Positions 1 to 12,131 of a DNA stretch of 64,000 bases are shown here, one piece after another. The DNA is from Rhipidocladum racemiflorum (taxonomy: Eukaryota; Streptophyta; Magnoliopsida; Poales; Poaceae), in assembly GCA_036346355.1 (NCBI GenBank), contig CM070579.1:6510001-6574000 (forward strand). Reading direction: 5' to 3'. The translations under genes were made by a program, and so were the position numbers. The notes under the pieces are model-generated. The model made no database searches. It had not been told where the DNA came from and saw only the letters and a list, made by a program, of their open reading frames with translations. Every line of letters begins with the position of its first letter. Position 1 is the stretch's first letter.

Positions 1-1318
1 AGTGTTGGAGAGATTTGGCTTTGAAAAGGCATACCCGCAAAGACCCCAATGGTCGGAAGGTCACTCCAAGCGAGACCTAGACCGTCTGAGGCCTAAGAAG
101 AAGAGGGGAGGAAGTCACTGGGAGCGGAATTCCCATACTTGAGTGCAATTGGAGGCGCTCATGTACGCTTGCGAATAGCACTAAGTAGGACATTGCGTTC
201 GCCAGTGAATTTGCTAGCGATGCGATCGAGAACCCACCAAAAGGCATTGGAAAGGGGTGAAGGACATCTTGAATTACCTTCAAGGAAGCAAAGACCTCGG
301 CTTGTTTCTGAGAAAAACAATGAATTGAATTTAGTTGGCTACGCCGTCTTTGAGGTACCTATCGGACCCGCATGCGGCAAGTCACAAGCCAGGTATGTTT
401 TCGCTTTGCGGTGGAGACGGCAATTTCTTGGAAATCGTCTAAGCGGACTCTTGTCTCGGCGTCGACTAACCACTCAGAAATCATTGCATTGTATGAAGCC
501 TCTAGGGAATGTGCATGGCTTGAAGAATGGTTCACCACATCCGAAGTCATGTGAGTGCGAACATGGAACAAACCCCCACTATTATCTATGAAGATAATGC
601 AGCTTGTGTTGCACAAGTACAAATGGGATATGTGAAGAGTAACCTTACAAAGCATATCAACCCCAAGTTCTTTTATGCTCATGAAATGCATAAGATGAGC
701 GAGATAAAGATCTTGCATACTAAGTCGTGTGAAAATCTCATGATTTATTCACTAAGTCACTCCGGCATCTTCCTTTGAAAGATGTATTAGAGGAATGTCG
801 GGATGATGAGGCTTAGAGAAGTGCATGATTCGGGGAGATTTTCACATACTCCTACATAAATCTCAAACATGAAGTTTGAGTACCCAACGTAAATCTTGAA
901 GATTAACATTGAAGTTTGGGTGGATTGTACTCTTTTCCTTAAGTAAGTTTTTCATTGAAGTTTTTTTTCTTACATAAGGTTTTGATGAGAGCAATCCGTG
1001 CAACACAACAGCGTGTGCTATATACTCTTTCTCAATTATTTTTCCCGGGTTTTATGGAGTTTTAATGAGGCATATGCATCTCGCGTGAAGAGTCAAGGGA
1101 GTGTTAGAAACCGGATTAAGTATCAGATATGGACTCTTCCTTATCTCTAAGCAGAACCGCTATATATAGGAGGCAGGGGGTCACCCCATTGTACACAAGC
1201 ATACAGAATAATAAAGCATGCCCGTTCCTCCTCATATTGTGTCTCTCGCCCTCTCTCTGTTCTCCACTTGAGATCTATTAGGCAACCCCGGACTATTCGA
1301 TAGCGAGGTTGTCTAACA
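1..1318 (+). mobile_element. Ty1/copia retrotransposon, 3' part (RNase H to 3' LTR)
   Basis: Plus-strand frames between about 140 and 780 carry pieces of a copia ribonuclease H: a short QTGYVF-like stretch near 390, an AISWKSSKRTLV block with NHSEIIALYEASRECAWL at 420-525, and an IIYEDNAACVAQ block at 575-620 followed by TKHINPKFF. These blocks lie in different frames, so the coding region is frameshifted. The rest of the element (gag, integrase, reverse transcriptase, 5' LTR) lies left of the window. A non-coding tail leads to a purine-rich tract just before the LTR at 1102. Copia class is well supported; the lineage within copia cannot be set from RNase H pieces alone. Confidence 0.85.
1102..1318 (+). 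repeat. 3' LTR of the copia element
   Basis: The 217-bp LTR begins TGTTAG and ends CTAACA, a perfect 6-bp inverted terminus, and is preceded by the purine tract AAGGGAG. It contains a TATA-like run at about 1150-1158 and an AATAAA-type polyadenylation signal near 1206. The 5 bp after the LTR read TTTCT; the matching duplication would lie outside the window. Confidence 0.8.
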
Positions 1319-2285
1319 TTTCTAACGGTTGAGGTCGAGGATAGATGCGTTTAGATCGGAGCGGTAGCGCGTAATCACTTGGTCAGTAGCAACGCCACAT
1401 ACGTAACGACGCCGGTTTGCTGGTAGTGGTGCGAGAAATGGTCACTTTTTTAGTTGTTAATATACTTTTTTTAAAATATGTTTTTATTCGAATGTAATTG
1501 TAAAACTAGATTCATCTCCGACCGCGAAAACGCTGATATACGTGTCACCTGAAGCTATCGATCTAGCTCCTTCCGAGTTGCGGGAGCGCGGCAGGTGTCG
1601 AGGATAAAACTATTTTTGCAATTACGTTCGGAAGGATACTAGATTTACACAAAAAAGTTTGTCAGGTGATAGAAAAGTGACGACATGGTGACGTAAAGTC
1701 TTCCCATATGCGCGGTTCGTCGGAGCCATGCCTGGTGCGTCTAGGTTGTTTCAATGCATAATGGATTGGCATCTTATGATGGGCCTCAGCGAGCCGTTCA
1801 TTGTTTTGCCCCCCTCCCTGCTTCATTTTTGTTTTGCAAAATTAGTCTCCCTTCGTGCTACAGTACCATAGAGGGATTTTTTTGGTGCTACAATACCATA
1901 TGATGTCTCTGGTCTTTTTGCGATGGAGAGAATGCTAGTTCTGTTAAAAATTTTAAGGGTAAGTTATTTTTAAAAAAGAAAAGAAAAGAAAAGAGAGAGC
2001 TTGAGGGGCCAAAGCAGTGAACAGTTCAGCCTCGGCGGCCAGATGCCGCACGCGGAGCGTTGTGATTGGCGCACGTAGGCAGGGGAATCCCAAGGAAAAC
2101 GTACGCTGGGTGGAGCGAGAACATTGTTCACTTGCACTTCACGGTCGGCGAGCACACACAAGGGCCCGCTGAGCGCGCTGGGACGGCAGCCCGGCGGCAA
2201 CAATATAGCACACGATCACTGACAATTCGCAACTAAGATGTTTAACCACACGTTAAAACACGTACGATGCATGAGATTTTTTAAA
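1319..2285. other. Intergenic, no gene recognised
   Basis: Short ORFs only, none with family resemblance. There is a purine run at about 1970-2000 (AAAAGAAAAG units). Composition is mixed and no terminal repeats were found. Confidence 0.6.
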
Positions 2286-2600
2286 TGACTAACTTTTTCT
2301 TATTAATTTTATAGAAATATGCAGCGAAAAAAACGAAAAAAACAATACTTTGTCGTTAGATGAATTAGTGACAAAGCCTCTGGTATCAAATGAATTGACG
2401 ACTGAAGCTTTATGTAAGCCTGTCGCTAATTCAATTGGCAACAGTCGTCTATCATCAAATGAATTGATGGCATATTATTATTTAACTAACGGTTTTATCG
2501 TTGATTTAATAGGCTCCTATCATTGAATAAATTAATGATATAGTATTGTTTTTGTAATTTTTTTGGGCTACTATTTTTGTAAAATAATAATAATAAAATG
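2286..2600. repeat. Uncharacterised DNA-element remnant with gcgaca/tgtcgc subrepeats
   Basis: Several degenerate copies of a near-palindromic unit lie at 2353-2510: arms of the TGTCGC/GCGACA type around a core resembling AATTCATTTG. The outer parts form a weak inverted repeat (AACAATACT near 2340 against AGTATTGTT near 2543). A related, clearer cluster lies at 46640-46920. This is probably a decayed non-autonomous DNA transposon; the superfamily is unknown. Confidence 0.45.
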
Positions 2601-2660
2601 AGTTGTCTTAAAAAAATTGTACGACGCATTAGGTAGCACTAACGATCTAACATGCACATG

Positions 2661-3117
2661 GTTCAAAATATTGCCGAGATTTTAGTTATCTCGGCTAAAA
2701 TTTCGTTCTTCGGTCCAGGCCAAGATTCTAAATCTCGACCAAATAAAAAAATTCAAATGTTATAGTAACTTTCAAAATCTCAGCAAGATCTCGGTGATTT
2801 TGGCCGAAATCTCGGCTATTTTGATCAGATTTTAATTTTATGGGTCAAATTTGATTGAATTTGGGGTCAAGACCATCCACAAAAAATTTTAAAATTTTTT
2901 GACGTATTTTTTTTACTATTTTTCAAAAGTTCAAAAGTTGATCGAGATCTCGGTGATCTTGGTCAAAATCTTAGAAATCTCGGTTGAAAAAAAAAACAAA
3001 TTTGAAATTTGGTTTTTCGATTTCATCCAAATTCTATTTGAAATTTTGAGATCTCACAGAAATTTTGGATTTCTGCCACCTCTAAGATATATACCGAAAA
3101 TGAAATTTAAAACCTTG
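2661..3117. repeat. AT-rich repeat with scattered ATCTCGG / CCGAGAT motifs
   Basis: The motif ATCTCGG or its complement occurs repeatedly in both orientations. The outer ends are weakly inverted (GGTTCAAAAT at the left, the complement of ATTTAAAACC at the right). It looks like a decayed MITE-like grass repeat. The ORF at 2899-3198 is a low-complexity product of this repeat. Confidence 0.45.
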
Positions 3118-3330
3118 AACTCCACATATCATGCGTTGCGTCCAAAACCACAGGCAAACATACCGTGCAGCCTAAACTCCACATATCCCCATCACTGACT
3201 ATTCACAGTCACACATTCGCTCGCAATTTGTACACAGTACATGATGGCAGCCATCCCCGTCCCTCCCTTGCAGTCTTGCACTACCATCTGCGTGCTGCGT
3301 TCTGCAGCCTGCGCCACTCTCAAGTCTTAC

Positions 3331-3549
3331 CTACACGGCGGCGAACTCCGTGGTCTTGGCCTTCCTCTCAAACAGGGGCCGCTTCTTGACGGTGGCGATG
3401 AGCACGAACCTTGGTGGCACCATCCGCCACTCCAACCAAATGTATCTGCAGTCCTCTCTGTCCTCTTCCTGCTTTTGCTTCCCATTGTTCACATTGCTCT
3501 CATCACCAGCCAATGACGGAACTAGGAAATTTGTAATAGATGTGCACAT
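3331..3549 (-). pseudogene. Possible 3'-terminal coding fragment, family not recognised
   Basis: A minus-strand frame ends at a stop after a plausible protein C-terminus: a WLEWRMVPPRFVLIATVKK stretch followed by a basic tail. I could not match it to a family. It has no start context, no upstream exon I can identify, and lies between repeats, so it could be a captured or decayed exon, or chance. The surrounding 3118-3972 is GC-rich (GCC/TGCC runs at 3610-3830) and holds no other credible gene. Confidence 0.2.
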
Positions 3550-3972
3550 TCAAAATGATTGAAATCATACATCACAGATACAACCTACTGTGCTTAGCTG
3601 CCTGTTGCAGTGCCGCTGCCGCGCCGCGTGCCCAGCCTACCGCCTGCCCGCCCATGCCTCCCGCCTCTTGCTGCCCGCCCATGCCTCATGCCGTCTCAGG
3701 TTCGTGCCTCCTGCCTCTGCCGCCTAATGGCTGTGCCTAGCGCCCGACGCCCGCGCCTCTTGCTGCCAGCGCCTCGCGCCTGTGCCTCCAGTCGGCCGAT
3801 GCCTACGCCTCGATTAGGGTTCGCGACTCGTGAGTCTGAATGCCTGGTGGTGACTGAGAGATTTGGAATGGGACCAATGGGTATTGAGTCCGACCACTTA
3901 GGCTAATGGGCTTTGATAGGAGGTCTTATACTAGATGAGCTATCAAAATTTTTGGGGTGCCAATGCATACTC

Positions 3973-5840
3973 TGTTAAAGATATACCCCAGAGGTAATCA
4001 TAGAAATGATTATATTTTTTTATGTTCATGATTAATTATCTTGTTCCTTGAATATTGTTATTATTATTTATTAGCAAGTATGTGACTTGTTTGTTAAACT
4101 CTATATATGACTTTGTGGTGATTATTCTAAATTGATCCCTAATCGATAAACGTATGAGGACATATATGAATAGACTAGTATATGTATCAGTTGATGACCA
4201 TGTTTCACGGGTCATAGATATAGAGACATCAAACCAATAATATAGACACATGTAAGAAAACATGGAGTTAGATCGACCCATCTTAAGATACTGCGAGAAT
4301 GTTGTAATCTTCTTGTCATCAGTTAGTCTCATGTACAATGTGTATGCTATATCACTAGACTTCAGGTTAGCGCATGTACTTGCGATGTGTAATTACTTAC
4401 TTAGGGGTCGCCAAATGATACTCTGTAACTGGGTAGTTATAAAGGTGGTTTTCAGGTTTGTCATGAAGCATGCTGCAAAATATGGTCGATTAAGATAGGA
4501 TTTGCCCCTCCATTTAATGGGAGAGATATTTCTAGGCCTCTCGAGTGGTCGGATCCTGGAAATGCATAGCCATACTACTCACGGTTAAATAGTTAACCAT
4601 AGTTGGGTATTCCGAGTTACATGATGGAGAAAGAGTGGTCGAGCCAACTAAATAAGGATGGCATGTACTTGCCTTGAGTTTAATCGATATCATGAGGCAA
4701 GGGAAATGTATATAACTAAGTATTGTTTAGGTTCGCCCGATGTGATCTTTATATATACTTAGGAGTCGGCACGTCCTGCTAGGGACCGCTACTGATTAGT
4801 GGTCCAGTAAGAGTACTCGGGCTATGTCTAGGTATACGTGAATCTATAGGGTCACATGCTTAAAGGGCTAGTACTTAATTCGGATGGTGATTCGAATTCT
4901 GATAGGTTTTAATTTTCTAATGAGCCTCTAATACAGAGTCTATTAGGGGACGTCTATTTAAAGGGAGGGGATGCTAGCTTCAGTGTTAAGAGACACAATA
5001 GGAATTTAGAATTCCCAAAACGTAGCCGCCACATCTCCTTCGCCCAAAACTGCGTAGCTGGCCCTAGCACTCCGATGTAGGGGTGAAAATGGGCCAGATA
5101 TCTCCTGCCCAATCCGGGATCGGGTTTGACTATTGGTCAGATCCGGGATCGAATTCGGACCATCCAATATTCGGTAAATATGGAACAATATCCGGATATT
5201 CGGATTTTTCCTATTTGGATATCCAGATTTTCCTATTCGGACATTCGAATAGGATATTCGGATTTTTCCTATTCGGATATCAGCAAAGGCCTAGTCCATT
5301 TTCATCATTTTTTTCATGGTAGTCTATTTATATTAACAATTAGTTGGTTCTATTGATCCTCAAGTAACATATTCTTTCTACGATGTCTGTTGAGTTTGAT
5401 TGATATATAACTTGTTACTATAGCCATGTACTCGTATGGTTTTAATTCAACTTATATTACTTTATATATGCGTGCATTATCCATATGACCGTATATATCT
5501 ATCTGTTTTCAACATGAATCCGTCACATATCTGTTCCATATCCGTATCCCGAATAACCTGGATCCGTATCCATATCCAGTTAGCCTATATCCGACCTATT
5601 TTCACCCCTATTCCAGTGAGTGGTGTTCCTCCCTTGTATGTGTGGATACATTGAAAGCGTTACTATAAGGCCTCAACGCTAGGACAATCCGCAACCTGCG
5701 ACGGTCACGAGGAGCTATTGGAGGAAACGCGATGCTAGTACGACTACATCTACATCACCGCACTATATCGACTCTGCTTCATCTACGAATCTACATATCT
5801 AATGATAATTCTGTGATATATAATTTACAGTGGTTTATTA
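3973..5840 (+). repeat. Degenerate copia-like LTR (probable solo or truncated LTR)
   Basis: The left end TGTTAAAGATATACCCCAGA resembles the conserved start of Angela/BARE-type LTRs (TGTT..ATATGCCC..AGAGGCAATA). Other landmarks follow in the usual order: an AACTGGGTAGTTATAAAGG stretch at 4427-4445 and a CCTCAACGCTAGGA/CGCGATGC end-type region at 5672-5735. The right boundary is unclear and no 5-bp duplication was found. A hAT MITE interrupts it at 5078-5610. No internal coding domain accompanies it. Confidence 0.5.
5078..5610. mobile_element. hAT-type MITE
   Basis: Termini are TAGGGGTGAAAATGGG at the left and, as complement at the right, TAGGGGTGAAAATAGG. Flanking octamers CTCCGATG and TTCCAGTG match at 5 of 8 positions, so the duplication has decayed. 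The interior consists of ATTCGGATATC-like repeats and has no transposase. It interrupts the copia-like LTR around it. Confidence 0.75.
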
Positions 5841-5895
5841 GTTACACAATAAATTTTTTTAAATCTACACTAAAATAGTCACCCCTCGGTTCCGC

Positions 5896-6134
5896 CTACA
5901 CCACCAGCACCCGCCCCTTCTCATCCAGAGCCACCTGGAGGATGGATCTGGACAGGACCGGGGCGTCGGGCAGGAACGTGTACTCGCCGGGCGCCTCCAC
6001 GACGTCCACAAGGACGCCGCCACCACCAGCACCGTAGGCGAGCAGTGGAGTGGGAGTGCGCGCCGTGGCCGGCGGCGAGGCGGTCCAGGACCTCCCGGCC
6101 GGTCACCGCCGTGCCGAGCAGCTCGATCCGTCAC
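5896..6134 (-). pseudogene. Small heat-shock protein (HSP20) gene fragment
   Basis: On the minus strand, 6015 to 5896 reads VEAPGEYTFLPDAPVLSRS then ILQVALDEKGRVLVV and a TAG stop. This matches the start of the alpha-crystallin domain of plant class III-like small heat-shock proteins, whose pattern is a PGEY.F..D.PGL..SDIQV sequence followed by RVLVV. In functional genes the domain continues for some 70 residues; here it stops at once. The PG of the PGL motif reads AP and the upstream part is in another frame. A cytosolic chaperone is the family role; this copy is truncated and presumably dead. Confidence 0.5.
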
Positions 6135-6139
6135 TGCTA

Positions 6140-7559
6140 GATTCTCGAGAGATTCTCGAGAGGAATAATCCTTTTACCCTCGCCGCTTTCTCGTTTGGTT
6201 TGGGTGTTTTCACGTGGTTTCGCGTCCAGAAGCGTCTGGCAACGGGCACGTCCAACTAGGAAAAAAAAAGTGTCTCAAGTAGAAACCTCTACGTGCGGGG
6301 AGATTAGCCTCTCAAATCTCCAGCCTCCAATTTGCACCAGAGTCTAGACGAATTATTTCCATATATATCCGTGATGGAGGCAATTTTTTCTCTAAAAGCC
6401 TAAGTAAGTCTAGCTGTGCCCAGAACTTGTTGACAAGGATGGCCGGGGCTTTCGTAGTTACTGACGACGATTGGATCGGAGTGTCACTGCTCGTCATCAG
6501 TAAATCCGAACAGTCACCCGTACCGCCTAGGAGGCTGCTTCGCCCCTGCCGCATGCACGGCCAGTCGTCATGCAACACATCGTCGTTCCCGACATTGCGT
6601 CATCCATTCGTTAATACAGGAGGTACGAACGACGCAGTTCCATTTCCTGTCGAGTCCGCATGCGGCGGCATTAAGCATCACGATTCAGGAACAATCTGGA
6701 ACAGAATCCGAGGAAGTGGGGGCGAAGGAAACCATGGACTTGGGGAATTGCAATGCAAGACGAAGCTGCGGTCGCCGTCGACGTCGTGGTGGTACGCGGG
6801 GGGAGAGAGTGATCTGCTTTACACGACGCTGCTCCGATCACGTCATGTCGGAGCTCACTCTTGATTCTTCGACGACTCCGATGATTCACCTGCCGCCGTG
6901 CCCGTGGCCCCTCCTCTGCAAAACGAAAACGAAACAGGATCGACTTCATGGGCTTAAAGTTGGGCTCAAAGCGACTGTGGGTCAGGCCGCACACAGTCAC
7001 AACGTATTCCCGGCCCAATCGCATAATCTTTACTTTGATGATAGTAGCATATTCTTCGTCAAGGCAGTAGGATATTAAGATGACTAAAGAATACACCCTG
7101 CACCACAAAGGAGTTCGCATTTTATTTTACTTATCCAAGAAATATTAAACTGACAGTCGCTTCTGCCAATTGACCCAAAACAATTACTTACACGAAGTCA
7201 CGAATTGATGCATTTTGAATGTACCGAACGAATATTGCTGCTTAAAATTTGTCACCGAAGAGCCCAGAGGGAGAGGTCAATCCATCAATTGGTTAACATC
7301 CTGCTGTATGAAGAAATCATAGAGCATGAACAATGCCGTCAACCCAAAGCTTACTGTTGCATGACATATTCGGCTGTGTGTATTAGGTATCTAATTGCTC
7401 GCCACTATCAAAATTGTGCCGTAAAGCCATTGCTTGGGCACACATTTTTTTTCTTTTCTTTCGTTAGGGACCCTTCAATCATGTTTGAATTATAATTTAT
7501 ATTAGCACTCACAAGCAGTGCTCACACATGGCCCCAAACAAGTGTTCATACATGTACTT
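6140..7559. other. Intergenic, no gene recognised
   Basis: The stretch 6427-7078 is GC-richer with overlapping short ORFs on both strands (longest 149 codons, minus strand 6671-7120). None shows a recognisable domain, codon regularity or splice context. Possibly a decayed promoter or UTR region. Confidence 0.5.
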
Positions 7560-8310
7560 CCATCCAGGTTCCATTTTTCGACGAAATTCATTCAAATTTT
7601 GCGAATTTCGAGCTTACCGCTTTGGTTCAGAAAATAAAACCATTCGGTTCACCGCTCAAATTCAAATTTAAATTAAAAAAATTTCCCTATAATTAGTATT
7701 AATAGCCTTATGACCTCTGGTGTGAATATTATTTGAAAAAATGATGTTTGGAGACATTTTTGAGCCATTCAATTATATTTATTAGCAGTATTTGTTGAAT
7801 TATATTTAGTAGCAAATATTTGTTGAAGCATACTTAGTAGCAATATTTGTTGAATTATCTTTAGTAGCAATATTTGTTCAATTATATTTAGTGCCAATAT
7901 TTGTCAAAGTATATTTAGTGCCAATATTTATTCAATTATATTTAGTAGCAATATTTATTGATGTATATTTAGTGCCAATATTTGTTGAAGTATATTTAGT
8001 GCCAATATTTGTTCAATTATATTTAGTAGCAATATTTTTTTGAAGTAATTCTTCAAACATCATTTTTGGCCTTTAATAGCTTTTTTTTTTTACAAATTTC
8101 CCCCCAATTTTTTCAACTGTCAACGATTTTCGAGCTTTTTCGAATGGTTTTCATTCAAAAACTACAAATTTCGCTCGGCAGTTTGACTAGATTCAAATTC
8201 ATTTGACTTTCAAACCGAACAGTTTTTCACAAATTTTGAGCCATTTTCGTAAATTTCGATACCGTCAGGACGTTGAAATCGAGGTTCGAAATAAAATCTC
8301 GTTCTCCAGC
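7560..8310. repeat. AT-rich fold-back repeat with an internal minisatellite
   Basis: At 7770-8037 a unit of about 28-31 bp (ATTTAGTAGCAATATTTGTT-like) repeats roughly nine times with drift between GTAGCAAT and GTGCCAAT. The array is bracketed by an inverted pair: AAAATGATGTTTG at 7738-7750 and CAAACATCATTTT at 8054-8066. Outside it are AAATTTCG/CGAAATTT motifs in both orientations. No coding potential. Confidence 0.7.
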
Positions 8311-8487
8311 AATTAAACTATAAACTAGCTGAATCTAGCACCAAGTTTCAGACTTAATGTAAATGAGAAATAGTAAATTCCAAATAAATGATGAACCCTG
8401 GACAGACTTGGAAGGCACATGTAATACTAGAAATAAAAGAATTTGGCAACTACCTGTCCATCCAACAAAGAATCTTATTAACATTTA

Positions 8488-8747
8488 CGCCCTATTTAGC
8501 AGAGCTTCAGCTCCACCAGATCCATGATCCATCCATATATCTGGTGGAGTATTTATGGATTTGTTGGAGCTGGGTATTCGTGGCTCTACCAGACCCGTGG
8601 AGCTAGAGCTGTGGGTATATTGCGTGTTTAGGTGGGTTATCTTATTTATATTTTAGAATAAAATTATAAACTTAACTCACTTTATTTTAGTCTACAAGTT
8701 TCAGATCTGAGATGGAGCTAGGATGTAAAGCTCTGTCAAACAGGACC
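8488..8747. mobile_element. Tourist-like MITE (PIF/Harbinger type)
   Basis: The imperfect termini CGCCCTATTTAGCAGAGC (left) and, as complement at the right, GGTCCTGTTTGACAGAGC are flanked on both sides by TTA (8485-8487 and 8748-8750), the 3-bp duplication usual for this class. Length 260 bp, non-coding. Confidence 0.7.
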
Positions 8748-8944
8748 TTAATTAATACTAACCAATCGGAGTTGCTCATGAACCTAGAGAAATTCCATGA
8801 ACTTGTTAGAAGCCCGCACGTCGGGCACAAAAATCCAATATACGAGTTAAGGTTTTCACATGCAAAGGCATTAGCATCACAATTTAATTTAAAAAAAAGA
8901 TTGAAATCGGCGTTAATATAGATTACTTTTCTAGGTTGAATGAA

Positions 8945-11900
8945 AGCTAAAATCAGGCCCATTACAGTAATAATGGAGATAAAGCAGCATAAATCTTATA
9001 TAAAATACAGTGAGCATTACAGTGTAATAAAATAAACCAATAATGTATGCCTTTTCTTCTCCATGATGGATTGTGAAAGGCAACGGTTGAACATGCAGAT
9101 TGCCGTTTAGACACGGTTTGTTTATCACGCCGTACGGCCCATTTAGGCATGTTAAGTAAATAGGTTGTGCCGTCTGTTTACGTGTCGGGTTCCGGCCCAA
9201 GCACAACTCAATGGCCTCATGGGTTATGTCGGGTCGAGGCCGGTGTGGTGCCAAAAAATTTAGAAGAAAAATTGAAAAATCAGAAAAATTAAAAAATCGT
9301 AAAAATTTGAAGAGAATGCAGAATTTTTTTTAAAAAAAGTCAAAACTAATTAGAAAAACTCAAAGGAATGTAGAAATTTTTTTAAACAATATATGTAAAC
9401 TAGAAAAAAAAATTAAAATATAAAATAAAATTCTAAAATGAGACAAATAATCAGAACTAAATAATAAGCTTTATTAATGTTTGGCTGCCTCGTTAAAAAC
9501 TTTGCCAAATAAAAACTCAACATGAGAAAACCTTGGTAAAGAAAAAAGAGTACATCCTATATCTCAATGATACACAATAAAAATGAAGATTACAATCATT
9601 CTTCCTGATTATCAAAATAAAGATTTTCAAATGTCTCTGCCATCTCAATATTTGTTGTAGTGTGTTGAGCTCGTTGATCAGCTTGTTTCCAATCTTTCAC
9701 AATGAGAAGTATTTCCACCATCTCACTTGTAAGACTTGTTCTTCTCTCCTCGATTATTCCTTTCAGATAGACTAAAAGCAAACTCCGAAGAAACCGTGGA
9801 GACAGGACCTGTTGACACAACCTGTGCTAATATGAAAAGTACCAGATATGTTATTTTGTGCTTATGCCACCACTACAAAATGTTGAAATCCTCCTCTTGC
9901 TGCTCCTGGTAGTTGATAGTGTCTCTGTTGATATAGGCAGCTATCTCCCTACCACCTGTTATTTTGTCCGCACTTGATGTTGTATTCGAACTCCTTGAGG
10001 TAGAGCCACCTGAACCACATATCTTTCCCCTATGCAGTTTTCTTCTTACCTGTTGTGGGTGTTGTTGGAGGTTACCGCAGGCGAACTCCACCAAACTTCT
10101 GATCATACTTAGCATAAATTTCAGATAAGTTAGCACGAACATTTAAAAATAACTAGAATAATCAGTGCCCATCGCATCACTTAGAAGTGAGAGAACATTA
10201 CCAAACCCTTGAACTTTAGTTCTAGGATTTAAAAATAAATGCGAATGTATATACCATATGAATTTCTTTTTAATATATCAAAAATTTAGTTTTTATAGCA
10301 CAAACAGTTTTACGCAAAATACTATCATTTTTGTAGTTCCTTAAGTGAGTAGTAATTTCTACAATATGATGCACAATTAAAGGAGAGGTTGAGTAATAAA
10401 CTCCAAACAAAGTAACAATGGAATCATAAAAAAGTTCCAAAAATGCCAGCAAGTAATTAGCAACATACCAATGCTGCTTTATAAATAGCGGTTGACTATT
10501 CTGGGTACGATAGTGCGTACTAAGAAAAAATAGAAAATGTCTCCCTACAGGGTAGGAGTGACTTAAGAATCAAGCATGTGGAGTTCTATCTAACTAGCGT
10601 ATCCAAACCAAACTTATGTGGACGTACATCCATAGCAACATAGTAGTTCCTATATGCTGCTACTTGTTGATTAGAATTATTTAAGGAAGATATTACAGTG
10701 CGAAAAGTTTCAATATACGAGTTTAACCTCTTCAAACCATATTTAACTATAAGATTAATAATATAGCAAGAACAACGCTGATGTAACAAAAAAAATTCGG
10801 TGTAGGTACTAAAAAGTGGAGTGAGAATGTTCATTGCAGAAGTGTTTGCTACAACATTATCTAATTTTATTGTAAAAATTTATATGTGAGTCCAAAATCT
10901 TCCACAACTTTTACAATACAATCAACAATATTCTCACCAGTGTGTGCTACATTAATTAATTTCAATCCTATAATTCTCTTCTCTAGTTGCTAGTCATTGT
11001 TCACGTAATGAGCAACTACACTAATGTAATCTTCTTTAACCCTACCACTCCATATGTCAAGACACAGCAGGTATTAAATAGCTATTTTAGCTTACCACGA
11101 TAATTATTATAGTATTTAATCAGATCTCTAGTTGTTGTATGTCTAGAAACGGTAGAAAATCTAGAATTATGAGTGGTTCTAATATAGTTTTCAAATGCTG
11201 ATAACTCACCAAAGTTTAAAGGAAGATCTTGAGAAGTGATTAAACGACAAAGAGATTCACGAGCTACCTCGGGATTGTAGTCCCAGTGGCGTACCATACT
11301 GTCGGGATTATACTGCAGCTGCATCAGTCTTATAGCCACTCCCACTTTTTTTATATAGCTCTCAGCATGTCTCTTCAATTACCCCGTTCCACTTGAAGAT
11401 TTCGCAATTAATTTATCTTTACAATATTTACAAACAGCATACCTGTTTTAAACACCGTTTGATGTCTCAAAAATCTGGTCAAAATCTTCCCAGACTTCTG
11501 ATGTACTGCGTCTTGATCGTTTTGCCCTGGTGCTTGCTAACGCAGTAACCTTTGTTGAGCCTGAGGATGGTACATGTGCTGCAACTTCTTCAGCTTGATA
11601 GGATGCAAGAAGCTTCTCGGATGAAATCCCAAAATCAGAAGCTGGGAAGGATGCAAAATCTTGGTTCTCCATGAAGAAAACAGTAAGAAATAATTACGCT
11701 ATTATTAATTTTATATCATTGAAAATAATAAGAAAACTAAAAATTAAATCTATATTCTTACTTTGATTTCTTGACAGAAGTCGGAATTCGAATTTCAGAT
11801 TTTTGATTTTTGGTAAAACTATTCTGAGTTTGGTCAAATTATCACCAATAGCACGATAATTTTTAAAAGAGAATGCAGAGAAGAGATTGCAAGTTTGCTT

Positions 11901-12131
11901 GTGGGGAAATGAGGGAAGGGGGGGGGGGGGTGCTACCCTATTTATCAGAAATTTTTTTTGGGATTTTGGGATTTGTTTTGGATTTTTTAAGCTTCCAACG
12001 GATGTATCTCAAATAAATGAGATAAACGGGTTGTGCTGTGCCGGCTCAAGCGCGACCCAGTGTATTGGGCCGTGCCTATAGTGCCAGGCCTCGTGTCAAC
12101 TCGTTTGGCACGATCCATTTGTCCACCTCTA
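8945..12131 (-). mobile_element. hAT transposon, degenerate, transposase on minus strand
   Basis: A decayed BED-finger hAT transposase (9596-11672) is flanked by GC-rich subterminal stretches typical of grass hAT elements: GGGCCGTGCC-like motifs at 12010-12131 and GGCCCATTTAGG/CGGGTTCCGGCCC at 9135-9200. The right terminus probably reads, as complement, TAGAGGTGGACAAATGG ending at 12131. I did not find a matching left terminus or an 8-bp duplication, so the left end is approximate and may be truncated. Confidence 0.7.
9596..11672 (-). pseudogene. hAT transposase (BED zinc finger), broken
   Basis: The frame opens at ATG 11672 and runs through a KRSRRSTSEVWEDFD block into a BED-type finger (YAVCKYCKDKLIA, then a histidine in LKRHAES) interrupted by at least two stop codons near 11395-11450. 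Downstream blocks follow family order in separate frames: WDYNPEVARESLCRLI (about 11250), LHQRCSCYIINLIVKYGLKR (about 10750), and the C-terminal LTSEMVEILLIVKDWKQADQ (about 9700) ending at a stop at 9596. Stops and frameshifts rule out a working transposase. Confidence 0.85.
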
